A stretch of DNA of 64,000 nucleotides from Echinarachnius parma (lineage: Eukaryota; Echinodermata; Echinoidea; Clypeasteroida; Echinarachniidae), in assembly GCA_037951105.1 (NCBI GenBank), contig JBAMJV010009772.1:108984-172983 (forward strand). The letters are read 5' to 3'. Numbering within the stretch: position 1 is the stretch's first letter; the number at the start of each line of letters is the position of its first letter. The position numbers and the translations under genes are program-made. Below are positions 48,874-62,185 of the stretch, one piece after another. Below the pieces are notes generated by a model, which was not told the DNA's origin, did not search any database, and saw nothing but the letters and a program-made list of their open reading frames with translations.

Positions 48874-49364
48874 CTTATTTTCCACCTAATTTTAGTGTCC
48901 AAATTATTTTCTTTTCAATAACAGCTCGTCATTATCATTTGTCTGGACCAGCAAGCATGATAGACGAATTAAAATTTAAAGGTTGCAGTGCACTTATATA
49001 CGTGCAAATGACAAAAATACATTTAAAACATAATTTAAATGATACAGTACATGTATATCAATAATTTATAGGAGATATTAAAACATTTATGCTGCTTGCT
49101 TTCAATATTTGTCTCTTTCTCTCATTTAAATCCATTTGATGAAATCCTTTTTTCACTATTAAGACTACATGTACAATTATTTCAACAATGAGATTTTAAT
49201 ATAGCAAGTGAGTGACATGTTATGTTTTTCAGGGAGCAGTGTGTTGGGAGGCCAGGTGGCCATCTGCCAATCACAAGCATGTCTCCAGACAGTCAGGGTT
49301 CATTCAAGCAGACCTGATTGGAAGACCTCCAAGGAATGTCTAAAATGTACCAACTGATCATTAC

Positions 49365-49718
49365 TTAAAGGGACTTACATGTAGTAACATTGTCCAAATC
49401 CTCAAACGTACTTGAACTCTAGTGGTTCTCTCATACCTTATTATATTCATATTAACAATAAAAGCCAGGACAGGTTTCAGTTTTTCAAATTTCCATTTCG
49501 TTCAAAAGATATTTACGATTGAAGTGTTCAGATATGAAATTGTCTACGGGATAATTTCATGCCGTGTACAAAGTAAGTGCAATGAGTTAGTGAATATCAC
49601 TTTGCATTTTTCACACATTACTTTGTGGACATATCAGATCACTCGAATACACATTTTATTAATCACTCATCACTTGTTGCACTTGCCAACAAAGTTACAT
49701 TGTACTAGATCCCTTTAA
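49365..49718 (+). mobile_element. MITE family A, complete
   Basis: Ends ttaaagggacttacatgtag taac / gtactagatccctttaa; an acatg insertion in the left terminus creates another TACATGTA-like palindrome. Interior as in 33621. Confidence 0.87.
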
Positions 49719-50007
49719 ATGTTCCCAAGTACAGTACTGTAGGCAGTGTAGTGGGGGCAAAATACATGGAGGGGTGTGTGGGTAATTCAGACTTCACAGT
49801 GCCCCAAAGCGCCCTATAAAATACTGAAGAGCCCCCACAAAAATTATATATATATTTAAGAATTAGAGTTCAATGTCTTTAAATAACAAAACAAATTAAT
49901 GATACACTGTAGTAATTTGAATGCAAGAGAGCTTGAAAAGTAGCCATCAAAAGTTCCCCAGGGACAGAGGTATTCATAACATTCAAAGTGTGTGTGTGTG
50001 TTTAAGA

Positions 50008-50304
50008 GGGGGGGGGGGGGGGGGGGGGCCAAGGGGATGCATTTAACCCGTTCAGGACTGGTCCCGAACATATTCGGGCTTTGGTCTATTGAGAATACAT
50101 GTTGTAGCAAAATCAGTCTGTCCTGAACGGGTAAAGAGGCAATTCCCCCCCCCCCCCCCTCCCCCCCCAACAAAACCTGTGAGTGATGAAAAAAACATGA
50201 CACTGGCACCGATCTGTGGGCACATCATTTCTGCAGATCTATTTGTATGCGAGTGATTTAATTTTCAACATATTGTACATGAAGGCTGATCCCCCCCCCC
50301 CCCC
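50008..50304. repeat. cluster of G21, C16-T-C8 and C14 runs
   Basis: G at 50008-50028; C at 50144-50159 and 50161-50168; C at 50291-50304. Between the first two sits a ttaacccgttcaggactggt...cctgaacgggt inverted repeat. Confidence 0.93.
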
Positions 50305-51062
50305 TTATGGCACATCCTTCCCTCAACTACCCCCTAAATGGATAGACCTTGGCTTCACATTCTTGGATTAGGGTGGTGTGGGGCAAGAGGAAATGATTGG
50401 GTGTGAGAACAGGGGGCGCTTTGATGTGTGGCATGACCTACAAGTCAACTGTGAAGGTAATGTTATCAATGTTATGTCTCATCTCATTTAATGACTGTCA
50501 TGTCAAAGAGAACCACAGTTGGCTTTCAACCCATCAAGGACGATGGCCCACATAGTATTTGTGGTTTGGTAGTCCTAGTTTGAGCAAGATGATAAACAAA
50601 ATAGGAGTTGCCAATTTGTTTAGGGAAATAATGATAAATTTTGCGTTGAAATAGCTCTCGTCCTTGATGGGTCATGTAGATGGATTCCTCTACCTGATTC
50701 AAACAGGAAAAAAAAAACCTACAACAAATGCACAAATACAGACAAAATGTCCGTGTTGAAGTGAAATTAAAACTGGAAAACCACTACAAATAATTCACAA
50801 AGAAAGATGCAGTTTCCGAGCTGAAGTGAAATTAAAACTGGAGAAACAATCCGCACAGTTCATGGGGCAATATTTCAGACTTACAATTGTTGCAGCAGCT
50901 TACAATGGGTTAACAGTTCTAAAGATTCATAAAACATGTAACCAACTTGTACATTGTACAAGCAGCTGTACATGTAGTGCAAAATTAACCTGTTCCCAAC
51001 TAGATTTGGCAATCCAAAGAGAGTTACATAATACAGGACCCAGCGGGTACGTATCTGTAGGC

Positions 51063-51621
51063 AAAGGGATAGTTGAGTTCTGGTAAGGAGAGTACAGTTT
51101 TGGTGAAACTGAATTTTAGTAACCAAAACCTGCATCATTACATTACAAACTAATAGTTATAACTAGAAAGGAACACAAAATTACAAATGACGTAGTAAAG
51201 ATCATGTTATCATTCAAAAAGAGCCGTTAAAACGTAAGAGGGCGCTCTCTAAACACTCATCGGTTCAACCATTTTGATTAAAATATTGTGCATGTGATGT
51301 TTTGTTGAAATAGTGATTAGATAGAGAAATAACCAACAACTATTTTAATACCTATTTTGTAACTTTTTGAAAAGAGGAAGCATTTTTTTGAATTTTTAAC
51401 GGCTGGTTCAAAATTCTCTAATAAACCTGGGGCCCCAGCTTTATTACAAATTGTTATATTTATGGATATTTCAGCCGTCTCTGAACCGATTTTGATCAAA
51501 CAAATATGATTTTATCATTTAAATATTATGCTCTTTCAAATTTTACACTCAGTTTTTCATTACCTCACAACAAAAAAAGTAGTCTAGCACCCTCTCTACC
51601 AAAACTCAACTATCCCTTTAA
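51063..51621 (-). mobile_element. MITE family B, complete, reversed
   Basis: Ends aaagggatagttgagttctg gta / taccaaaactcaactatcccttta; interior is the reverse of 42355-42917 with high identity. Confidence 0.9.
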
Positions 51622-53048
51622 CACTAGCCCACTAGCCAAAGACTGACTAATATAAATGGCTGGGGGACTGGTTGACTAACTTACACATGTAAATAGCATT
51701 CTTGCAGGAGCTGTTACTGTTAGCAAACCGTGTGTTTTAAAATTAAAGCTAACTAAGCGTTTGACTTACAAGAAAAATGGTAAGCACGACCCTTAGAGGA
51801 AGAACTGTATGTGGGTGGGACTGTGTTAATCATCATTTAGTTAGTACATTACCTCTCGCCCACTTAATATATTACAAACATTTCAATAAATCAACATCTG
51901 CACTCTTTACTGAACATTGTTATTTTTTAGGACACTATAAACCCTTTAGAAACGAATCATGGTCACACCCACCTGTTGCATTCACAGATGTGTAATTGAA
52001 ATGATTAATTACTCAAACGGAGACAGACTTCTACAACATACATGTAGTGGCCAATTATCTTGTGAATCACTTCACATCAATGTGTGTTCCCTGTTCATGA
52101 CTAGTGGAACACATTTGCATCTAGTCTTATAACAAGATAGAATTTCTTTGCACAGAATAATCTGTTTCATTATTTTACCATAAGCCAAACAACAAGGTGT
52201 ACATGTAACTCTGCAAGAGAAATGTGAAAGCTCAGAGTGATTTTGTTTGAATTTGCCAAAGTTATAGGGAGTATCCACAATTTACAAATCATCATAGATA
52301 ACTTGGATAAATATGACACTCTCCTAAATTTTTAGTTAGATCGAATAACGCTGTAATTTGGGTTTTACAAATAAAAATCAACCAAAAAACTACACCAAAT
52401 ACAATTAACTAATTTCTAAGCGCAATATTTCAACAATTTTGAAGTAATTCACATACAGTTATTGAATTAAAAAACATTTCTTTCATGTATGACACAAAAA
52501 AAGTCTTGAAAATAAAGAAAAAGCAAATACATTGTAAGTTTTACAAATCTTGGTTATGTTTTTGTAGTCAAGATTCGCTTTCGCCGTTGTTGTGATAACC
52601 AACTTGAGGACATAGGCTTGCAAAACTCTGACAACTAATGTGAGCGAAACCAGACACTGGCAAAAGGCTCGTAAATCAAAATAAAAGGATGGTCGACCTT
52701 TTATTAATTTGAGTTCTTACAATAGGTATAACTCCACAGACCACTAAAAGGGGGTTTAGTGCCCTATTTTTTTCTTGCAAGACAATTATCTCGCAACTTT
52801 TGCTTGCAAAAGGTGGGACAGGTTCTTTAAATCTGACTTGATTTCAAGCAAGAACTGTATTGAAAGGTCATTCTGGTACCTGGAGTATGGCATCACCACT
52901 GAAGCCAAGAGGCAAGCTCCTGTCAGCTGTGATTCTCCAACCTGTTATTAGATTACATGGCCACTCCAATCTGGAATCTGGATAGTGTCCTTACAATGTT
53001 AATACTGTCTATGGGATTAACCCTTCATACGACCCAGAATAATCTTCA

Positions 53049-53304
53049 TGGCCTAGTCTCACTATAGCGTACATGTATGTCCTTCCGTTTCCTATCCGAC
53101 CAAAATGCGGCGAAAACGGTTATTATCTAGCAGATTTTTAAGTTACATGACGTTTTGTTTCACGCGAAACAGAGCCAAATGAAAAGTATCCTACTAATCC
53201 ATTCCCAACTTGGTACGCATCATTTTGTTTCCTGCCAGTATTCTGCTAGTACTGTACCTCCGGATGTCAAACGGATAGAAAACGCTTTAGTGGGACTAGG
53301 CCAT
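53049..53304. mobile_element. MITE, 256 bp
   Basis: Ends tggcctagtctcactatagc gt / acgctttagtgggactaggcca; inner atccgaccaaaatg / catcattttgtttcctgcc less clearly paired. Single copy here. Confidence 0.82.
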
Positions 53305-56300
53305 TAAGAAGAGAAAAAGATGCTGCTGTCATATTTAAGATTGTTTATGGTTGCTTTGGCGACATCTATTTCTCATTCCTTCAACTAAATGGATGCAAAC
53401 AAAATATATTTCTCCAACTCCAAACTTGACCCCCAACCCTAACCACAACACCTAAGCCTAATCATAATCCCTAATCCTGACCCCAAGCATTTGAAATCTG
53501 ATTTTACTCAGTCAAACCTATCCCAGTGGCCACCTGTCTATAGCAACCAACCTACATGTATATAGTGGCCATCCAAAGTGCCCACTGCAGAGAAAAGCAA
53601 ATATTATGGAACCTGTCTAGAGAGATAGATAGATGTTGCCTTTCTACAGTGGCCACTCTTCTTGTTTCCCTCCTTCTAGTGGTCACTTTACTCAGGTTTG
53701 ACACTTTGACTGTAGTTGAATTCCAGTAAACCAGACAGAAGGGTGGATACCAAGCAGGGAAACAAATACAAATTTATTTTTGGGGGGCTATTTTCCAAGC
53801 TTACCTCCATGAAAACAACACTCCAAAATTTTATCTGCATTGACCTCTATGCTTATTTTCGAGGGCTCCTTCATGATTATCGGGGGCTCTTTTTAGCATT
53901 TCGGGGGCGAATTCCCCCCGAGCCCCAGTGTATTTTTGTCACTGATACCAAGCAGCACTTCACCAGATAATTGAACAATAAGATGGTACAAGTAGCTACC
54001 ATCTTATTCAATTACATGGTCACACAATCTGGATAGTGTCTTCGAATGCGGTTAGCGAAATCTTAACCCTTTACAGCCTACTGATGACACACATCAACAT
54101 CATGCCTTGGAAAGTATGAATGCACGGGCCATGATTCCATCTCATTGGTTGGGAGTTAACATTGATGCTAGCCTGTGGCGACCATGATAGCAGATGGACA
54201 TTCAGAGAAAATTGGCTTAGGTGACTCAGTGAAGTGTGTTGAAATTTAACATGCTTGTTTATTCCTTGGCTTCTCTCTGAAGAAATTGTATTTGCGATGT
54301 ACAAATAACCTTTTATACACATGATCTGGGCCTGGCATGACATGAACATAAATCATGATTAATGGTACATGTACATGTATAATCATTTGATTGATCAATC
54401 TTGGCCAGATCTTCTTAAATTATTATAATTTTATTTCATAGAATATTTTAGGTAAGATATCTTCTTGTTGTGTCACTATTTTGGTCAAAATTTGTTGCTA
54501 TTTTCTGGTGTTTGGTTTAAGTTTACTTTTTCATTAATCAAATTCCATTAAACTGAAATAACATGCTACATGTATGTCGCTACAGATTTAAAAAAAATAT
54601 ATTGGATAAACTTCAAGATCTATGAATAATAATGTACAGGTTATGCAGTTTAGTAGCTTTATGAAAGCAATAAATAAAAACACACATTAAAGTGGCTAAT
54701 ATTTTGCAGAAAATTATCCCTTTCCTTCTCCCCTTATTCTTCCAAGTTTCAACAATCTTTGCAACCATCGTACATGCACACTGATGCACACAATCTCGAT
54801 CACGATAATGAGGTGATATTAAAACCAAAATGAATGATGTTGGCAGCATGCGTCCATACTGCTGTGCTCTCAATAACTGCCGTCACCGTCTCGATCTCAC
54901 ACAGACACGAAAGAGATCCTTTTTACCATGGAATAGTAATTATTGTATAATCGGGGATTGACACAAGCACTTGCCCACTTGCCTGGTAAAAATTGATGTC
55001 GGGCAAGTAAAATTTAATATCCCTGTTTAGTTTGCAACTGAATAATTGTTCAACTATGAGAGAGCAGTGTAATTTCAATATTTCATACACACAAATCTCA
55101 TCTAAAAGTAAAATGGCAAGTCAATTTTAAATTGGGGCAAGTAAAATGTCAAAATTTATGATTTTATTTGCCCGAGTGGGCCAGTTCAGAAAGATTTGAG
55201 TGTGGAGGCTTGGTACGATGTTCGTACATCTGCGCAGTGTCACACAATGTGTTGAGGGCTCAAACCAAAAAAATCCAATTGATGCTTCTTTGGTGCCTAG
55301 TCAGGCAAGTAAAATCAAAGCTTTTTAATTTTCAGCGGCCTAAAAACTGCTGAAACCCAAATACGATGGACCTTATTTTTAAAAGAAAACATTACAAACT
55401 CATTTGGTTTCCCATTCGGGCGAAGTAAAAATGTTGGTAACCTACATTGTACAGCCTACTACATTGTACATGTACCTAAACAGCTACATTTTAGTGGCCC
55501 CTGGCCAATGGGTCGCAAGTACTAATTTTGAGCATTTGTACCATTCCAACATTGTTATTCAAGGCACGCTTACAAAATTTGCTTCGTGCAGGTACATGCA
55601 TACTCATAGGCATAGCTAAATGCACTGTGAAGTGTTTGAAGATGGGTCTCACTTGATTACCCACGCAAATGACTTGGCCAGGAAGATCAGGATCCTTGCT
55701 GGAATTGCTATTTATGTGTACCACGCTTGAACAACATCCAACCCGCCGCTATAAACATGTTACATTTGTGATCATGGTGATGCTTTTTACATACATGTAA
55801 GGGTGCATTATTTATTCTTTACATAATATTTACATGATTTCCCCATTGTTTTAGACAGCAACTAGACTGCTGTAACTTGAATAAAAGAATACAAACATGA
55901 TACATGGTACAATTAAATTTCCCTTGCTTTAGATTGTAACACTTACATGTACTTGAGTTACTTCCTCCAAATTGTAACCAGCCGTTTACAGTAAAAACAC
56001 CTTTTAATTAATTTAATTAACATTATTAATTTATAATAATTAGTTACCATTTCCTTCACTTAACAAACAGAATATTGCCACTACATTGTTTGTTGATTAA
56101 TGTACACTGCCAGCTGGAATTGTTTTTTATCCCCAATCACATTGTTGTTTTTTGTAATTTTCTCACTGAATACAATATTCATTTAGAAGGAATTTTATTG
56201 GATGGTTTCACTTTCACAATGAGCAACCCACAAGTGTGTAGAAAAGGGAATTTGCTCATAAGAAAAATCAAAAGAATATACTAAATTTCAAAAGGTCGAC

Positions 56301-57935
56301 CAGTAACCAACCATTTTTGTGACAGGATTACTGTATTATACTATGACTAACTCCATTTCAAATACAGTGTTCCACAGGTGTAAATAGCAAAGACTAACAG
56401 GTTGGGGGAGGTGGGAGGGGAAGAACATGAAAAGGTGATGTCATGTTGTGTCATACATGTCGCATCCCTTTGATTATGACATGTCACGTGTCTAGCTCTC
56501 GAGTCTGTCTTGCAAGTTGTCTAGAATGTAGACCAGCTCTTGTGCACTATATCAATGTAAACTGCTGAGACAAATCTCAACAAGTTTCATGTATTAGGCC
56601 TCTCAGCACACATTTGGTGCAAAATGAAGAAGGAAACAAAATATTGACATCAGGCTCAGTCCATCAAAGACAGCTGGATTTTAGGTATTTCAAAGATTTT
56701 CCATCTAGACCTCACTAGCCCATGTATTTTCCAGGACAAGTCCCAAAAGGGTCAAACCACTTCCAGACATGCAATATATTGTACATTGTAGAACTTTTCA
56801 TGAACCCTGATTCATTTTGGAAATGAATGGAAACTTGCTACACAATGCAAAATTACACAGGGGCTCAAAGCTCTAGCCCCCCCTTTCTGAATGGAAAAGA
56901 ACTCCCCATCCCCCTTAAAAGCATAAAAAAGCCCCTTTAAAATTGCCAAACAAAGTTTGAGTACTACATGTATCTTAGTGTAGGCAGATGAGATCCCTAA
57001 CATTAAGCTCCCGCAAAATATATTTTTCTACTGTCGCACAGCATGAATCCATTTCATTAAAATATTGTGCTGCCAGAATTATGATTCCTTTCAGATTCAA
57101 GTTCAAGTTCGAGTTCAAGTTCAAAAATATCTTTAATCAGATCTGATTACTGTATGACTGTGTTTACACACAAGTGGTTATTTTGTTTGTTTGCAAAAGG
57201 GTTCTATAATGTATGACCGTCTCCCCCAAACCACATGCTGTTCATGATATTCAGAACAGAAGCATACATGTACATTAGTTGAATGCTCTGTAGGACTACA
57301 TGTATAACATATTAGATATCTTTTTTATGATGGCCCAGTCGGGCCAGTAAAATAAATTTCTCAAAATTGTTGATGGCGCGAAACAAACTTTGAAGTTGTG
57401 ATGCCCCAAAGTTTAATTTCTTTGTATTTAAAATAGCTATTAAAATACTATTAATCTCACTCCCCTTTATCAACTAATAGCTGCAATTATGGAATAGAAA
57501 AATAAGCGATTTTCTCTTTCTACCATTTCCCTTTTTGCATTTACTGTAGTGTAAGTTGCCCGAATGGGCCACCGACAGTTGACTAATAAAGGTTCCAAAT
57601 GGGTAGATCAATAATAATAAAATAATAATATCAAGCATTTATAAAGCGCCATCTATCTACATGTAGGTAGCCTATTCCGAGGTGCATAACAAAGGAAAAA
57701 ATAATAAAAAACAGAGGAAAAACTTAAACAAACACAAATACCAATACAAGCAACTAATATATTAATAAGCTACACTAAACAAGTATGATTTTAATTTACT
57801 TTTAAACACTTCTAACGAGTCTATTGTTTTTAATTCTAAGGGTAATCTATTCCATAAATCCGGAACTGATGCAAAAAATGCTCTATCAATAAACCAGCCA
57901 TGACTGAGGCTGCTGCCTTTTATTTAGAAGATGGT

Positions 57936-57956
57936 GGGGGGGGGGGGGGGGGGGGG
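57936..57956. repeat. G21 homopolymer tract
   Basis: 21 consecutive G on the plus strand; a C20 run follows at 58675-58694. Confidence 0.95.
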
Positions 57957-60130
57957 ACTACCTCCTTACCCACTTAATTACATTGCATGTCCATGTATGC
58001 TACTGGATTCCTCCAACTTTGATCCATTATGAGGTCAAATTACTTGCTACTTGCACGCCTGGTATAATGAATGATGATCATCATCACGCTGGCATGTAAT
58101 AAATTCAATCCGCAAATATCACATTCATTAGGAGGCAGAAGAGTGGGGGGAAATGAATTATGGAGCCTCTTTTAAGCCCGGCATGAATGCATTGTAAACT
58201 CCACATACACGTGTAGCATACTAGTTGAATACAATCAAGCTGTCTCTTTCTAAATATCTCTCTAGGCTACATTATAAATCTCCTAAAAACCATCCCAAAT
58301 AAAATTATGATTTCGTTTTAACTACATCGTATGCATATAACGGCACTATGAAATTAAATGGATGATGTTGAGTCTAAAAAAAACACTAAACAAATGTAGG
58401 CTGTATATATATATACAGGTACGTACATGTAGTTCAACAGAAGTAAAATGTTACTTACATGTACAATCCTTTATATTGTACAGTAGTCAGTATGCCTACT
58501 GGCATTTGGAACTGCACTTGGTAAAGACACATAAAATCCCAATTGATGACCAGTTAAATATTCATTTAGGTAATTAGGCGAGTGAAAATATACAGAGGCT
58601 CAGAGCTATTTGTTGGCCCCTAAAAGAGAGTTCTTTCAAGACCTGTAGACGAGCTTGAAAATTAGCGTAACCCACCCCCCCCCCCCCCCCCCCCTGACAA
58701 TGTGCTACCAGTACCAGAGCTCCGTAGCATAAAGATTCATGAATAATCTTACTATCAATTGATCAGACGTACGATTAATCATGAATCTTACTAGGCCCTG
58801 GTGGTTTTTACAGTGTTGACTTTGATTTGTATAATTATGTTTCAAAGTTGATCTATAGTCCTCTCATACAATTTTGAAGAGTTCATACATAATGTACCTT
58901 CCTCAAGAACAGGAAACTATTGAAGAACCGGAAATAAATTGATAGAAATGAAACTGAGCAAATAAAAATTGGGCTAGTTACATGAGGTACAAAGTTTTAT
59001 AACACGCAATTCAACGTGTCAGACAGTGCTTGTTTTTTTTGCATCATAGGCCGCACCAGCCTGGGTAACTATAAAGTGTTGTATTTGCACACTGTGTACT
59101 ATAGATTGCAACACAGCACACAATAGAATACATCAAATTGGATACAACACAATACAATTATTTACTACATTGTATCGCTCACTCAGACCAGATTTACAAT
59201 GTGCACTGTGCATTAGTTGCAGTGCACATGTATTGCAGCGCACACTAAAACCAGGAAGTAATGAATGCACATTCTGTGTTCATTGCAATCTGCATTTATA
59301 CCTGTTCCATTTATGGATGTGATGCAATTACTGTAACATGAACACCATTCATGAGTTACGGCCCTACAAACCAATGTTGTTGTTTTTTAGTTCCAATTTC
59401 AATCCCTTTTTTTATGTAAATACCACTTAGATTTTTACATTTGACAAGCATATATAAATCAAGACTTGAATATGAAAGAAAATGTTACTGGTACAAATAT
59501 GATAGTTACATGCATTAATTAAGATTTACTGTAATTGACTGTGGTTCAAAGTGAAAGAAAGTTTGGAGTGAAATTCTAAACCGGGCAAGCTTATAAAATT
59601 AGTTCTTGAAGAGGAAATATATATTTTTCTGAAAAATGTAATGCACTAATTCCTATTTGTATATAGTTTCACTGTGCTTTACACAAGACATAAATATGTA
59701 ATTGGCTCTTATTATTTGTTTCTGTGTACATGTGCCAATACCTTTTGTTCCATTTCCATAGTAGCGACAACACACAAGACATACCATGTACATATCTTAG
59801 ACTTGAACTAGTCTGTCATGCCAGAGCAAATGTACACAAGCTGATTGGGGTGATTGGAATGTTGAATTAGCAACTACTGTGGCCAAGTGGGGAGCCTGAG
59901 CTATCAAAGAAATACAATCTACATGTATGTACTACATTTAATATATGCTGTGCCATTCTTCAATCTCCCTGGGAGATCTTGTAATATGGAGGCCCATTTA
60001 TACTGCATAAAGATTTCTGTATACTGTAAACTGTAATACAATACAAGTAGTACGTGTACACAAATGAACATATTGGTACCTTTATAAAGTAAATAGAAAC
60101 CATACAGGTACTCAAGTTGTAGGCTTGTAG

Positions 60131-60640
60131 CCTTTCTAAACAGACCCAAACTAGATTGCCTAGCTGCATGTACATGCACACCATGTCAACCTTGGCTGCT
60201 TAACAAGATGGATTGAGGTGAAAATCCCCTATTCCTCGCAAATATGCATGCTTGGAAATCAGACTTTGTAAAAAAAATGGTCCTCCAAAATGGATTTTTC
60301 CAAAGAGCCTTCCAATCAGTTTTCCCTGCCTTTCTAAACAGACTAGATTGGCTAGCTAGTACATGCACACCTTGGCTGCTTCATTAGATGGACCGAGGTA
60401 ATAAAAATCCTCGCTCTTTCCAAATATGCATGCTTCCTTCAAAATCAGACTTGAATAATAACAAAATGGTCATCCAAATGACAATCACAATCTTCTAAAA
60501 GTAAAAGAGCTTTCCAATCATGATGCAGTTATCCATACCTTTCTAAACAGACCCAAACTAGATTGCCTAGCTACATGCACACCATGTCAACCTTGGCTGC
60601 TTCATTAAATGGACTGAGGTGATGAAAATCCTCCCAAATG
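60131..60640. repeat. tandem repeat, ~200-bp unit x3
   Basis: cctttctaaacagac at 60131, 60329 and 60538 (spacing 198, 209). Each is followed by actagattg, ctagct, acatgcacacc and ccttggctgctt. Open frames within are not coding. Confidence 0.88.
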
Positions 60641-61202
60641 AAATCTCAGAGTTAATTCATGCGTTATCAATTCCCAAAGTAAAAGATGCAAGCTGACAGA
60701 CAGAAGACTTCAACTACATTATAGGTACTGCGCTATACCAAAGAATAAAAATCACCTTTGCTACACTGTAGTCTGTATTACAATTTTGTGATCCTATATT
60801 TGCATGCATGCCGCATGAACAATGTGCATTAATTAGAAGAATGTTCCCATCAAAAAGAGAGGTTTTAAAAATATGTAACTATTTACAAAGTCACTCTAAA
60901 ATGGCTTAGTGAAAATTTGAGTATCGATATTAAACTCATCTTGGACAAAAAATGGGACGAGAGTCACAAGATTTATCAAGAGTTCAAGATTCTTAACAAA
61001 CAAATTACCCCCATTATCCATAACACTGTAACATTTACTGTACGCTGTTTGACGTTGACATTTTTCGGCATTGTGGGGGCTAAATCAACCAAGTCCTAAA
61101 GTAAATGTTCATTCACTGGAATCACTGCAAAATATCTGACGATATAAGACAGGACAGAGAGAAAGAGAGAGATAAATGTTTATCAACTAAATGTACACGT
61201 AT

Positions 61203-61704
61203 GTAGGGACACTGATTTTCCGTTTCAAAAAAAGGCCTTTTCCGTTTCAGAAAATCTGGAATTCCGTTTTTACCTGCATGAAAAACGGAAATTCCGTTTT
61301 GCCATAGACTTTGTACATGTGAAAAACTGCAAATTCCGTTTACATAGAACTCCATACAAAATTCAATGAGTAGGGTAAAAATGATTTTCACCCACAAATC
61401 ATCAAAATTTGGGGGGATTGTGTCATGCCTGGTATCAGGAAGGACTTACCACAGGCCAGAGAGTAAATATCTTTAAAATGTATTCAATAATGATTAAGGC
61501 TGAGGTGGCTTGGTCGGTCACACCGGTTCCCGACCGTCACCGTCGGGTCCCGGTCTCGTTTTTTTCGGAACGGGCTCCAGACAAAAAAAAAAAAAAAAAA
61601 AAAAAAAAGAAACAATTTTTTTTTTTTTTTTTTTTTTTTCCGTTTTCCGTTTCAAATGGTCAATTCCGCGATTTTCCGCGATCGCGGAAAATCAGTGTCT
61701 CTAC
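61203..61704. mobile_element. MITE with A26/T24 fold-back insert
   Basis: Ends gtagggacactgattttccg / cggaaaatcagtgtctctac (one mismatch). Inside, ttccgttt repeats and, at 61583-61639, 26 A, a 7-nt spacer and 24 T form a perfect hairpin. 61430-61560 is a separate GC-richer insert. Confidence 0.85.
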
Positions 61705-61849
61705 GTATGTACTGCTGTACTCAAGATGCAGGAATTAATTTTTTTATTTTAGAGGGCTACTTTTTCAATCTGATGGATATCACAAAATATATCACATAAT
61801 ACCCTAATTTCATGGGCTATCTACCAACCAAAAAAATACTTTTTTTTTC

Positions 61850-62185
61850 ACGAGGTGGCGATTTTGAAAATTTTGAGGGAGAAAAACGCCCTCGTGAAAT
61901 TATTCACGAGGGCTATTTTGGGGCTCACGGGGGCTCTTTTTGTTTTACATCGTTTTCACTGCTCAAGGGTCTAATAAATGATTATCATGATGTGATCTAT
62001 CCGATTATGCGATGTTTTGTTTTTTTTTCGCCCCCGTGCCGTGGCTCACGAGGGCGATTCCAAAGGTATCGGGGGCGAATCGCCCGTCGCCCCCGTGTAT
62101 TTTTTTGGTTGCTATCTACTGATTTCAGGGGGGCTATTTTGAATATCTGGGGGCAAAATCGCCCTCAGCCCCCGTATATTTCCTA
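61850..62185. repeat. gggggcgaatcgcc-type GC-rich repeat
   Basis: Repeated cacgagggc, gggggctctttttg, gggggcgaatcgcc and cgtgtattt phrases. A shorter relative lies at 53855-53945. It generates a 166-codon plus-strand open frame that is repetitive and unlike any protein I know. Confidence 0.7.

Noticed and set aside
52888..52929. Minus-strand 42-nt segment with AG and GT borders as possible exon 1 piece
   Set aside because: Encodes SLPLGFSGDAILQ-like sequence without CH similarity, and its flank resembles a repeat also found near 54010.
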